From: Chondrosia reniformis
Lineage: Eukaryota > Porifera > Demospongiae > Chondrillida > Chondrillidae
NCBI GenBank assembly: GCA_947172415.1
Contig: OX359200.1
Span: 2,501-66,500 of the forward strand
Direction: 5' to 3'
Length of the DNA stretch: 64,000 nucleotides
Shown here: positions 1 through 10,839 of the stretch, one piece after another
Layout of the letters: each line of letters starts with the position of its first letter
Position numbering within the stretch: the first letter of the stretch is position 1
Translations under genes and position numbers: made by a program
Notes under the pieces: generated by a model
Told to the model about the DNA's origin: nothing
What the model saw: only the letters and a program-made list of their open reading frames with translations
The model's database searches: none

Positions 1-918
1 AGCCCTATGCCCTAGCCCTATGCCCTAGCCCTATGCCCTAGCCCTATGCCCTAGCCCTATGCCCTAGCCCTATGCCCTAGCCCTATGCCCTAGCCCTATG
101 CCCTAGCCCTATGCCCTAGCCCTATGCCCTAGCCCTATGCCCTAGCCCTATGCCCTAGCCCTATGCCCTAGCCCTATGCCCTAGCCCTATGCCCTAGCCC
201 TATGCCCTAGCCCTATGCCCTAGCCCTATGCCCTAGCCCTATGCCCTAGCCCTATGCCCTAGCCCTATGCCCTAGCCCTATGCCCTAGCCCTATGCCCTA
301 GCCCTATGCCCTAGCCCTATGCCCTAGCCCTATGCCCTAGCCCTATGCCCTAGCCCTATGCCCTAGCCCTATGCCCTAGCCCTATGCCCTAGCCCTATGC
401 CCTAGCCCTATGCCCTAGCCCTATGCCCTAGCCCTATGCCCTAGCCCTATGCCCTAGCCCTATGCCCTAGCCCTATGCCCTAGCCCTATGCCCTAGCCCT
501 ATGCCCTAGCCCTATGCCCTAGCCCTATGCCCTAGCCCTATGCCCTAGCCCTATGCCCTAGCCCTATGCCCTAGCCCTATGCCCTAGCCCTATGCCCTAG
601 CCCTATGCCCTAGCCCTATGCCCTAGCCCTATGCCCTAGCCCTATGCCCTAGCCCTATGCCCTAGCCCTATGCCCTAGCCCTATGCCCTAGCCCTATGCC
701 CTAGCCCTATGCCCTAGCCCTATGCCCTAGCCCTATGCCCTAGCCCTATGCCCTAGCCCTATGCCCTAGCCCTATGCCCTAGCCCTATGCCCTAGCCCTA
801 TGCCCTAGCCCTATGCCCTAGCCCTATGCCCTAGCCCTATGCCCTAGCCCTATGCCCTAGCCCTATGCCCTAGCCCTATGCCCTAGCCCTATGCCCTAGC
901 CCTATGCCCTAGCCCTAT
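1..918. repeat. Telomere-like 13-bp tandem array
   Basis: About 70 head-to-tail copies of a 13-bp unit, CCCTAGCCCTATG, run without visible variation from the first base and stop abruptly at 918. On the other strand it alternates CTAGGG and CATAGGG, close to the animal telomere repeat TTAGGG. The C-rich strand reads 5'->3' at the left end, the orientation expected of a left chromosome end. It could be a variant telomere or a telomere-adjacent satellite; the sequence alone does not decide. Confidence 0.8.
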
Positions 919-1029
919 TGTCCGTAGTGTTAATGACAATAGGGTCATTGGCTGCATGGTTAAATATTAGCAATAGGTTTTTTGGCGGAAGTGATAACAA
1001 CGGTAGGGTTTGCGGAGGAAGGGTCAGTG

Positions 1030-1460
1030 GCGGTAAGGATTGCAGTGGTATATAGAGTTAGCGGCGGTAGGGTTAACAGCTTTAGGGTTAGCAGCGGTAG
1101 GGTTAGCGGCAGAAGGTTTAGCAGCAGAAGAGTTAATGGTGGTTGGGTTAATAGCGGTAAGGTTATCTGCGCTAGGGTTATCCTCACTATGGTTATGGGA
1201 ATTAGGGTTATCGTTTCTAGGGTTATAGGCGTTAAGGTTAAGGGTGCTAGCGTTAGGGTTAGTGGCCGTAGGGTTAGCGGCAGTACGGTTAGTGGCGGTA
1301 GGGTTAGCGGCGGTAGGGTTACCGGCTGTAGGGTTTGCAGCGTTAGGGTTAACGGTGGTAAGGTTATTTGCGATAGGGTTATCCGCACAAGGATTATGGG
1401 GAATTAGGGTTATCGTTTGTAGGGTTTTAAGCGTTAAGGTTAAGGGTACTAGCAATAGGG
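1030..1460. repeat. Degenerate 15-bp TTAGGG-like subtelomeric repeat
   Basis: A decayed tandem repeat with consensus near GGTAGGGTTAGCGGC (15 bp); most copies keep TAGGGTTA. Because 15 is a multiple of three, several frames stay open on both strands, but the peptides are low-complexity and not genes. A roughly 50-bp segment at about 1198-1250 recurs at about 1406-1452, showing higher-order duplication. Confidence 0.75.
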
Positions 1461-1479
1461 TATTTGAGGTACCCTCTTT

Positions 1480-1605
1480 GTGGGGATAGGGCCTTTGTGG
1501 GGCTAGGGTTTTTGTGGGCTTAGGGATTTTGTGGGGTTGGGGTTTTTGTGGGGCTAGGGTTTTTATGGGGCTAAGATTTTTGTAGGGCTAGGGTTCATGT
1601 CCATT
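1480..1605. repeat. G-rich 20-bp degenerate repeat
   Basis: Six or seven imperfect copies of a unit like GGGGCTAGGGTTTTTGTG. It still contains CTAGGG and TAGGGTT, so it is probably a further decayed telomere-related repeat at the inner edge of the telomeric tract. Confidence 0.55.
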
Positions 1606-1789
1606 AATGTGCTACAGTTAGGATTAGGTTAAGATTACCCAACCCTTAAAATCCTAGCCCCAAAACCCTAATTGATTAATTCTAATTAGTGAGTTGTTTT
1701 TCCATAATATTATTACTAAATGTGTAGAAAGTGGGTGGAGCTACTTTGGTTAATGTTTGAGAAACTCTAACATATTGCTTAATTTTAGG

Positions 1790-2530
1790 CACATGTAGTT
1801 GCATGACTCTTAGGGCTTTAGTAGCATATTGGTGCATGTAGGAACAAGTAAGTGCATGTAGCTGCATGTAGCCGCATGTAGTCACATGAAGGTTCAAGAA
1901 AGCAAATTAAGATACACTGTAGGCGCATGTAGGCGCATGTAGACGTATGTAGGCAAATATAGATGCATGTACGTGCATGCAGTAGCCGCATGTAGGCACA
2001 CTGTAGCTGCATGTAGGTGCATGTAGCCGCATGAAGTCACATGTAGGTGTATGTTGGCAAATGTTGGCAATTGTAAGCGCATTTAAGCACTTTTAGGTGC
2101 ATGTAGTCTCATGTAGGTGCACGTAGGTAAATATGTGCATGTAGATAGGAACATGTAGCTGAATGTAATTGCAGAAAGCCACTTCTAGACACATGTAGTT
2201 ACATGTTGACGAATCTATTGTTGTAGTTGCAAATATTGGTGCATGTAGATGCATGTAGTAGCCGCATGTAGGCACATATAGCTGTAAGTAGCATGTAGGT
2301 GTGTCATGGCCAATGATGGCACATGTAAGCACTTTTAGATACATATAGATGCATGTAGTCTCATGTAGATCCATGAAGGCGCTTTTAGGCGTATCTGGGT
2401 CCATGTAGGCAACTCTAGGTGGATGTACGTACATGGAGGCACATGTTCGAACATGTATCCGCATATAGGTGCATGTTGTCCCTTGTAGGTGCATGTAGGC
2501 ACATGTTGGCACATGTTAGCGCAGGCAGAC
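1790..2530. repeat. Degenerate 12-bp subtelomeric repeat (GCATGTAGGCAC type)
   Basis: About 740 bp of imperfect copies of a 12-bp motif near GCATGTAGGCAC or GCATGTAGCTGC. Longer blocks recur, for example GCATGTAG followed by GCCGCATGTAGGCAC around 1975-2000 and 2250-2275. The 12-bp period keeps minus-strand frames open and yields His/Tyr/Met/Thr/Cys-rich peptides, which I read as artefacts of the repeat. Confidence 0.7.
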
Positions 2531-2676
2531 ACATATAACCTCAATAAATAGCATGAGATTTTGCTTGCTAATACATTGAATAGGGCGGCCATTTTTTCCA
2601 GCCATACTTAGAGAGGACTACTGTACTCTCTGATAGGCAATACATAATATAGGTGTAAGTACTATTTTTTATTTAA

Positions 2677-2895
2677 CCCTTTAACAGCCGATAGCCACTA
2701 TAGTGGCTCTAAATTGTTTATATAGACTGTTAACAGCCGCAAAGTTACAAAATCGTCCTATCATGTTTACACAAATCGATAGATTTTCAATAGTTTAAGC
2801 TTTGTATGAAAATTATATGGGTTTATACTGCATAGGCTGAAATGTTAGTTCTTTTTTGATCTACTGACATCTAATAGAAGGGGGGGAAATACGGG
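2677..2895. mobile_element. Possible piggyBac-like MITE (TTAA-flanked)
   Basis: A 219-bp stretch is bounded by TTAA on both sides (2673-2676 and 2896-2899). It starts CCCTTTAACAGCCG and ends ACGGG, as in piggyBac elements with TTAA targets and CCC/GGG ends. A perfect 16-bp palindrome, AGCCACTATAGTGGCT, lies just inside the left end. Only the outermost three bases are inverted repeats, so the call is tentative. Confidence 0.3.
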
Positions 2896-3737
2896 TTAAT
2901 TGTGGCATTTTTTGGCGGCCATGCATTTTGTTTTCAGGTGCGATTTGCACGTTATATATATATATAATAATGATTGCAACAAACACTCCTTATATTATAT
3001 ATATACACATGGACAAGTACAAATATGAACAAAAACATAAGAAGAGAAGATAGAGCTTAAATTACCAAAGTTTTAATACGGTCGGCTAAACGAATTTCTT
3101 AATTAGCATCAATATAGACACAATTCGGCTCCCAAAGTCGAAAGATGACCCTTTCCAAAGATAAACATGTATGTATACCATGATATATGTTGGTTTCAAA
3201 GTGGTCTGACCAATTGAATTTTTTTATCAATATAACACTTGGTTTCAATATAAATTTTCTATAGCTTTTCTATAGTCCTATATGCATGCCATTTTATATG
3301 CAGACTTTGTCCTCCGTTTTCTACCAAACAGAGACCTATATCAATAAAAAAAATCCCTTAATTTAAAATGAGTTTTATATACCCTAAACCATAATACTAT
3401 GCCCATTTTGTTTCTAGGTCCTTTCTTGGAGCCATATGAATTATTTAATTATTATATTATTTGTTTATTTATTTAGTAATTTATTTATATTATATTAGAT
3501 TAGATTAGATTAGATTAGATTACCTTAGTGTATTGTAACTTGTACTATATATATTCAGTCGAGTTTGTTTGTTAGCTACCACGTTTCTCCGTCGTTTCTG
3601 GACGAAATGCAGTCTAACTCTCACAGATTATGGAGTATCACTTGGGAAGTGACCGGAAGTATTTCATTTACGAAAATTCGCCGCTGCCGAGAAGAGCGTC
3701 CGCTGCAAAACAAACAGCACTACAAATTCCCGCAGAC

Positions 3738-3851
3738 GCCATTTTTTATCGTTGTTCGTAGCCATTTTTTATCGTTGCTCGTAGCCATTTTTTATCGTTG
3801 CTCGTAGCCATTTTTATCGTTGTTCGTGGCCATTTTTTATCGTTGTTCGTA
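3738..3851. repeat. 23-bp minisatellite
   Basis: Five near-identical tandem copies of a 23-bp unit that begins GCCATTTTTTATCG and ends TTGTTCGTA. Units start at 3738, 3761, 3784, 3807 and 3829. Confidence 0.85.
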
Positions 3852-4056
3852 GTTGTGCAATTACTTATCCCAAGGATGTGGAAGTCACTTGCATGCGTGG
3901 GAGATGCCGGCGTACAACGCGCCGTAGCATATATATATATATAAGTCGCTTACAAAGGGCTGGCCAGGTGTATATAAATCATTTGTGGATGGGTGCAGAC
4001 AGTATACAGAGGGGCCTATATAAGTGTAGTGTACAAGACTGTGGACAGTATATATA

Positions 4057-4430
4057 AAGTTAAATAAAAACATTCAAAAATGAAGTTAAAAGTAGGGATG
4101 GCACTATAACAGTGATTGGCGCATCTAGAAAAAGTAACGAAACAAGAAAGTGATCATATGGTAAGGCTAACATTGCAGAAGTGGCATACTGAAACTTAAC
4201 TATACACATCACTTCTATGTTTGGGCGCATCATGGATATACTAGAAGTAGGGATCGATGCGCCCAAACATAGAAGTGATGTGTATAGTTAAGTTTCAGTA
4301 TGCCACTTCTGCAATGTTAGCCTTACCATATGATCACTTTCTTGTTTCGTTACTTTTTCTAGATGCGTCAATCACTGTTATAGTGCCATCCCTACTTTAA
4401 ACTTCATTTTTGAATGTTTTTATTTAACTT
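4057..4430. mobile_element. Foldback element: two ~175-bp inverted arms
   Basis: Left arm 4057-4231 and right arm 4256-4430 are near-perfect reverse complements separated by a 24-bp loop. Mismatches are few, for example GCGCATCT against AGATGCGTC. Both outer ends read AAGTT/AACTT. This is the structure of a foldback MITE, or of a recent palindromic duplication. A transcript would form a long hairpin. No clear target-site duplication was identified. Confidence 0.8.
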
Positions 4431-5640
4431 GTATTGCTCCTTTTTTCTTGTTAATATTTGTTTTGAAAGTTTTCTTGGCGAAAACTCGAAATAAAGTAGC
4501 AGAATAGACGATATAATAGAGAGCTCTAAATTAAAAAATGGCGTCCGAAAAGATCCCAAATTTGATAAGATGTTTTCTACCGTTCTTTAACATTCAGTTT
4601 AGGATATTAAAGGGTCCATAATCGTTAAGAATACGACTGTATATAGGCCCTGCAAAGCGACTAAGAAATTCGATCGCGGGTAACGGCAGTACCACAAATA
4701 TTACTCATTCGGGTTACTTATTTTATATAGAGAGAATTTGAAACTTAATTAAAAAATGGCGTTCAAAGAGGCCCTAAATTTTGCACTTTCAAAAGTAACA
4801 CGCTTCGGTTGGAGCGCGTTGAAATCTAGGGTAGCCTATTCCCTAGTTCGGAAACATTCATGACGATTTAGTATTTGTATGTACCTGCGTAAGTTTGCAT
4901 GTTAGCGCTAGCTCATTTGAAAAAAGAAGAAGAAAAAATGAGGAATTGCAGAATTTGGCCTATTTCGGTTTAACCACTTTGCGAAGGTTTTAGAGCATCG
5001 TAAAATGTTTTGGCGTTTAGAAAAGCATGCAAAAACGACTGCAAACACACGAATGCAACCGAAAATCTGAACGTTGTTGATTTATGAGGTGTTAATTGAT
5101 AATACATTGAATAGGGCGGCCATGTTTTTTTTCGGCCATCCCTACTTATAGAGTACTACCGTACTCTATGATACGTATTGAATAGGGTGGCCATTTTTCC
5201 AGCCTTTCCTAATTATACCGTTTTCATACGGCCACTCGTAAACTGGGTTCAACCCGGGTTGGGTCGAATCGGGTTAAGCTCTAGCCCGGTGTCACAGTAA
5301 ATTCTATCCCCCCTAAATTTTATCCCCCCGGATAAAATATCCTAGGATAAAATATCCCCCCGGGATACTTTATCCTAGGAAAAATTATCCTACCCTAGGA
5401 AATTATATCCTACTCTAGGATAGAATATCCTAGGATATTTTATCTGGGGGATGAAATAAACTAGGATAGTTTATCCTAATCATTTTGTCATATATGAATG
5501 TTTATTATTAATAAATAAGTACAAAATACTTAATAAAATACATAATCTGTTATGTCAAATGCATGAGATAAGAAAAAAATACTAAAATAATACTTGTCAT
5601 ATGTCATGAAATTACAAAAATTAAAATGCAATCTGTTATG

Positions 5641-8304
5641 TCAAGTGCACTGGGAGCAAACCCATGAAATGTCCTTCTCGGAGAATATCCTGTCTGGAAT
5701 GGCCTCACAAGATTTATGAAACCATCCCTGACAATTGCCACATAAGGCCATCTCCTCACCATCTTCAGGTAAAAGGCAATGGCAGTACAAACTGACATAC
5801 TTCTTTGTTAGAGGCTTTGGAGGCTTTATCTTTCTACTTGGAAAAGGAGCCACTTTACCATTTGTAAAGCATTCTAAGAAATGGCTCCTCATCTTTGCTT
5901 GGTCATACCTAATATGCATGTCACAAGAAGTTTTCAAATTAATCAAAACTCACATATATAACATAATCATGAATATACCTCTTGCTGCTTGGATCTTCTC
6001 CAAAGCACAGATCTGTAGCATAGGCTATTGCAAACAGGCCACAATCAGTCCCTCCTTTCTGCGTGGTCATTCTCATCAGTTCAAACACCACCTGTCTCTT
6101 GTCAGTTTTCATGATGCAACAAGACTGCACCTCAACAGGAGAAGTGATTGATAAATTCAGGCTGTCATAGACTCTTACTAATCCTTTGTTTATTCCAGCC
6201 ACAGTCAACCAGTGTCCTCTTCTATTATGGAGGATTTGCACAAATGGAGGTTCCTCTACTTGAAACCCTAAAATCTGGCCAAAGGTTGGTGGTTGCAGAC
6301 CATGCATATCAGGGAATTGTTTACTGAGCAGCTTATGTGCAAGCTGTATGTGATTGTCATTCAGCATACGCCCACTTTGGAGATCTTCAATGTCCATGTC
6401 ATTCAATGAAGGAACAGTATTGGTTGTTTTTCTTCTTTTTCTATGATCAAGAGTAGCTCTCTTGGATGGTCCCCTTTTCCTTGATGGAGATAACTGTGGT
6501 GTGCAGTCATGGCAAGGTGTACTGGACATTGGGCCATCTCTTTTTACAGGAGTGCTAGACTGTGGACTCTTGGAGGTAGGACTCACATTCATGGGTGTAG
6601 GGCAATCGTCTTTATTCTCTTTCATGGCTGTAGGGCAATCTTGTTCAAAATAATCCTTCAGTAGGGCACCATTATATAATTTCTTCAAAATGCCTCCTTT
6701 CAGGGATTTCAGTTGGTAGCGTCCCTTTGTCAACTTCTCCACAATCTCATAAGGTCCATCCCATTTTTCATCAAGTTTTCCACCCATTCTGTGATTGTTC
6801 CTCATGACCTTAACCAATACCTTAGAACCAACTGAAAATTCCTAAATGAACATGAATTATATATATAATGCATAATGAAATATTATACAGTAGTAAATAA
6901 CTTACATAATTAGAGTGTTTTACATCATAATACTTCTTTTGCCTTGCTTGTGCCTTAAGGATGTTTTCTGTGGCCTTTGCCTTATTGTGCTCCCTCAGTT
7001 CAATCAATTGCTTCACCAAAGTGTCCTTTCTGTCTTCATCATCAATGAGTGAGGCTGGGTCAATTGAAGAGTTTGCCAACTCATGATCAATGGCCTTTCT
7101 TGGGTGTCGATTGTACATTAAGAAATAAGGAGAGAACTTGGAAGAATCTTGCCTTGAGATCCTGTATGAGTACAAAACTCCTTCCAAATGAAGGTCCCAA
7201 TTTTCCTGCTGGTCCTGTGTGAGCTTAATGAGGGTTCTGACAAGGGTCTGATTCATCCTTTCATCCAAGCCGTTGGTTTGGGGATGATAAGCACTGCTGA
7301 TTCTATGCTCCACCCCTGTGAGTTGGAAGAGGCTTTTAGTGACATCATTCACAAACTCGCGACCTTGATCTGATTGGACAATTTGAGGCCATCCATGGCG
7401 GAAAAATATGGACATTAAAAATTCGGCAACACCTACTGCAGTCTTGTCTTGTAATGAAGCTGCTTCAGGCCACTTGGAAAAATAATCCGTTAAAGTGATA
7501 ATGTATCGGTTGCCACGTGGTGTCAATGGAAGTGGGCCAACTAAATCAATCCCCACTCTGTGCCACACATCTGTGACAGGAATGGGATGTAGTTCAGGCT
7601 TGTTCTTAGCCAGTTTGCTGTTAACTCTCTGGCAAGTGTCACAGTACTTGCAGAAATCAAGGACATCCTTTGTTAGTGACTTCCAGTAGAAGGACTGTGC
7701 TATCTATAGATGAAAATAGATATATATATATTAATTATCACTGTTGTAAAATCCATCAAAAAAATATAATAATATATATATATATATTAATTATCACTGT
7801 TGTAAAATCAATCAAAAAATATAATATATATATATATTAATTATCACTGTTGTAAAATTAATCAAAAAAGATATAATATATATTAATATATATACAATTT
7901 ATACATGTTTAATTCCTATGCATATGCCTAGTATATACAATTAGGGTTATAATGAGATAAACAAATATAACTATATATACTATGAAGCATGTACACACCT
8001 TGCTGTAGGTCTTATCTCGTCCAAAATGGGAGCCATCAATGCCGCTGTGGCAAGCTGTCAAAATTCGCTGCTTTTCTTCTTGGCTTGTGATCACTCGCTG
8101 CATCACCTCCTCTCCTGTGTCATTCTTGACGGTTTTTCGAAATAGAACGCCGTTTCGTTCATCAAATTTCTCGGCCTGCTGTCTCAACGCTCTCTTATCG
8201 TTAGCTGTGAATCCGTCAGGATATTCGGGTCGACTTTCCTTGCTTCCGTGGATATAGTGAACGAGTGCTTGGCATCTCTCCTCTGATAGTATCGTCGATG
8301 TCAT
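5641..8304 (-). CDS. Ginger transposase: integrase + GPY/F + Ulp1 protease + PHD
   Basis: Four exons (8304-7999, 7703-6906, 6841-5979, 5908-5641) with clean GT-AG introns give 744 codons without a break. The order is: H2C2 zinc-binding region across the exon 1/2 junction; integrase core with the acidic triad in GIDLVGP, QSDQGREF and GLDERMNQ; GPY/F module (KWDGPYEIVEKL) at the start of exon 3; then a basic low-complexity linker with SPSRKRGPSKRA. A C48/Ulp1-like protease follows, with His in GHWLTVAG, Asp in VRVYDSLN and Cys in GGTDCGLFAIAY. A C-terminal PHD finger (CHC...CGNCQGWFHKSC...CSQC) closes the protein. Ginger1 elements are known to add protease and PHD domains to the integrase. All catalytic residues I can see are present, so the element may be active or recently so. 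Intron 1 holds an AT-rich tandem repeat. Confidence 0.85.
7712..7890. repeat. AT-rich ~50-60-bp tandem repeat in transposase intron
   Basis: Three to four copies of a unit containing TTAATTATCACTGTTGTAAA followed by ATCAATCAAAAAATATAAT and an AT dinucleotide run. They lie entirely inside intron 1 of the Ginger transposase gene. Confidence 0.7.
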
Positions 8305-10170
8305 TGTAGATCGATTATTAAACTGTTACGGACGAAAATGCAACGGTTTTTATAGACATTTTCGGCGCTTTTTTATTTTGTCACTTTCCTATTGGCTGAA
8401 AATCCGAAAATCGTATCCCTTTTTCAGCCCAAGGTTCCTTCTTATGTATCTAAAGGATTTCGTGATGATACGCTTAAATCGTAGAGTATTAGATAAATTA
8501 TCCTAGGGTAGGATAAATTATCCTAGGGTAGGATAAAATTTCCTAGTTTCATTTATCCGCCCGGATAGTTTATACTATCCGGGCGGATAAAATACACGGG
8601 GGATAAAATATCCTGTGACACCGGGTTCGACTCAATTCGCGTTCATACTGTCTATCGAATGATTATCAATATTCGCTCGGTATACGTGTATAATGAGTAT
8701 GACGAATTTTTCCTACACTGCAAAAAATAAGGCAATTTACAGAGATTTAAACTGTTTGTACATGCAGGTGGACAAATAGTGTACACAGTTTGCAAATGGG
8801 TTATGGACAAATTTGTAACATGTTGTAAATGGACACTTTACAGACATGTACAAACATTTGCAACTTTCAGGTTTTGTTTGGTTTGTGGTCAGCTTTGTCA
8901 ATGAATAAGGTTGTCTAAGGTTTTCACAAGGAGAATATGAATATCATTAACACTTTGCCACTAATTGCACTTGCTAATGAAACTATGAATATTATTATTA
9001 ATTAATATTCATAGCTTCCAATGAATTAAAATTAAATCAGGAAATTTCTCAATATACAATTAAAATACAAAAAGTGATTAAAATAAACTGTTTAGCAGTT
9101 AATTCTTCAGAAGTCTATCTTGCTAGGTATGTAGCCATGAATTCTGAACCATGGCATGTTGGTTGAATCTAAACAAGAGAAGAAAAGTGGGAATTATACA
9201 AATATATAAATCTTCTTACCTAAATACTTACTGATCAATGATGATAATGTGTCTACCGGCCACTAGACACCCAGGATCTTCTGTTAAATACTGCCTAAAT
9301 AGAAAACATATTTTTCATCCCAAGCCCAAACTCAGTATCAAAAGCATTGAAATGTAATGTTATCTTACTTTGATTGTCTTCCTAGAGTAAGACATTCCAC
9401 ATTCAATTCACACTATATAATAGAATCAGTTGTTGTAAATAAAATGCAAGTATTATTATAAGTCTTTAAGTCTCCTTACTGGCACTATACCCTTCACTAA
9501 AGCTGCTGAAAGGAAGCGTTGCGCCAACTTTAACAGCCTAATAAAACAAAGACAATAGGTGAATTACCTCTACAAGGTATAAGGATTTTGCAGACTTACG
9601 TATACGTAATAGTCAAAAGAACTGTTTCCTTCGTGAATGGCGACGTTGGCGAGTTCCCTCCAAAGAGTTCCCTCCAAAAAGTATACGTTATAATTGCATT
9701 CATAGAATTGACCACGCTTTCACGAGATTTTGGTGGGACTAGGCGGTCTTCTCTGTGTACGATCGTGTTAACCTTGGCTTACTAAGACTTCGTAGAATTG
9801 CCGAACGTCGCCGAACTGATGCAATATGCGTATGCAGTACACTTGTAATATGGTTAGTTTCAATATGTTAACCCTGTAGCCATTATACACTGTAATATTC
9901 ATTGTATGTTGAGCAAAAGTGTACGTACGTACGTACCTACCTACCTTTCACTAGTAAACAGTTATACGTATCATAAAATATTCGATACGATTGTATGTCA
10001 GTTTAATGATTATGAAGCTTCAATATGACTTGAGCTGTTTTTGTCCCTTTAACTGAAACATTTCAGTGTATTAGATTCTTTATTAGTGTTATAGTACGTA
10101 CGTAAAACCAATTTATCATCTATACTTGTAAGCATTTGGTTGTAATTCATTATTATTAATATATATATGG

Positions 10171-10563
10171 ATTATGAAGCTTCTACAATAGCTACAAGGC
10201 TGTAAACAGTTTTACGTACGTAGCATAAAATATTCGATACGATTGTATGTAAGTTTAATGATTATGAAGCTTCTACGATAGCTACAAGGCTGTAAACAGT
10301 TTTACGTACGTAGCATAAAATATTCGATACGATTGTATGTAAGTTTAATGATTATGAAGCTTCTACGATAGCTACAAGGCTGTAAACAGTTTTACGTACG
10401 TAGCATAAAATATTCGATACGATTGTATGTAAGTTTAATGATTGTGAAGCTTCTACGATAGCTACAAGGCTGTAAACAGTTTTACGTACGTAGCATAAAA
10501 AATTCGATACGATTGTATGTAAGTTTAATGATTATGAAGCTTCTACGATATCTACAAGGCTAT
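10171..10563. repeat. 90-bp satellite, ~4.4 copies
   Basis: Units start at 10171, 10261, 10351, 10441 and 10531 (partial). Each runs from ATTATGAAGCTTCTACGATA through TTTTACGTACGTAGCATAAA to AAGTTTAATG. A diverged partial copy lies at about 9955-10025. It lies inside the CACTA-like element. Confidence 0.9.
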
Positions 10564-10839
10564 CAATTTGAACGCCGTCATTCACAGTAGTAATCTGGTG
10601 GCTCTGAGTTTGAATAGAGGCGAATTAGTCGTAGTGCCTTTAGTTAAGTTCTACTGAATAATCGTGTTTGAGCTTCTTTAAAGGCCTAAAGTGCTTGCCT
10701 GTTAAAGGTATGTATATCATTCAGGTTTAATTAACTTCCAGGAAGCCGTTATTTCGATCAGGTAACCGAACGCCGTCGATACTGACGAATTGATAATAAG
10801 CCTGTACCTGTCCAGTGAGACTTTTAAAATTGAAATGAG

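Larger units (their letters stand above)
2531..5285. other. Gene-free AT-rich transposon-relic zone
   Basis: I see no credible gene here. The stretch holds a possible piggyBac-like MITE, an ATTAG pentanucleotide run (about 3494-3522), a 23-bp minisatellite, a large foldback element, and two degenerate repeats of a motif AAAAAATGGCGT near 4536 and 4755. A block reading AATAGGGCGGCCAT occurs at about 2579 and 5109, with a further relative at about 5183, so relics of one repeat family lie about 2.5 kb apart. Confidence 0.6.
5290..8620 (-). mobile_element. Ginger-type DNA transposon, apparently complete
   Basis: The element has inverted ends TGTCACAG...CTGTGACA and is flanked by a 4-bp direct duplication CCGG (5286-5289 and 8621-8624), the 4-bp duplication described for Ginger1 elements. 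Its terminal regions (about 5290-5475 and 8490-8620) share blocks rich in the palindrome TATCCTAGGATA and in GGATAAAATATCC. Between them lies one four-exon gene for a 744-residue Gypsy-like integrase with extra domains. There is no reverse transcriptase, gag or LTR, which separates it from a Gypsy retrotransposon. Confidence 0.85.

Noticed and set aside
960-1489. Several overlapping open frames of 60-143 codons on both strands
   Set aside because: They follow the 15-bp repeat period, give low-complexity Thr/Leu/Pro or Val/Gly/Arg peptides, and show no start context or splice structure.
1682-2592. Minus-strand His/Tyr/Met/Cys-rich open frames
   Set aside because: Products of the 12-bp GCATGTAG repeat; no domain.
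4060-4266. 68-codon minus-strand frame
   Set aside because: Lies in the hairpin arm; no similarity and no gene structure.
5735-6151. 138-codon plus-strand frame inside the Ginger element
   Set aside because: It is antisense to the Ulp1 and PHD coding exons and has no independent features.
5290-8620. Gypsy LTR retrotransposon
   Set aside because: The integrase is Gypsy-like, but there are no LTRs, gag or reverse transcriptase. Inverted ends and the 4-bp CCGG duplication fit Ginger instead.
9588-9785. 65-codon plus-strand frame in the CACTA-like element
   Set aside because: No transposase motif or similarity; length is expected by chance in this AT-rich DNA.
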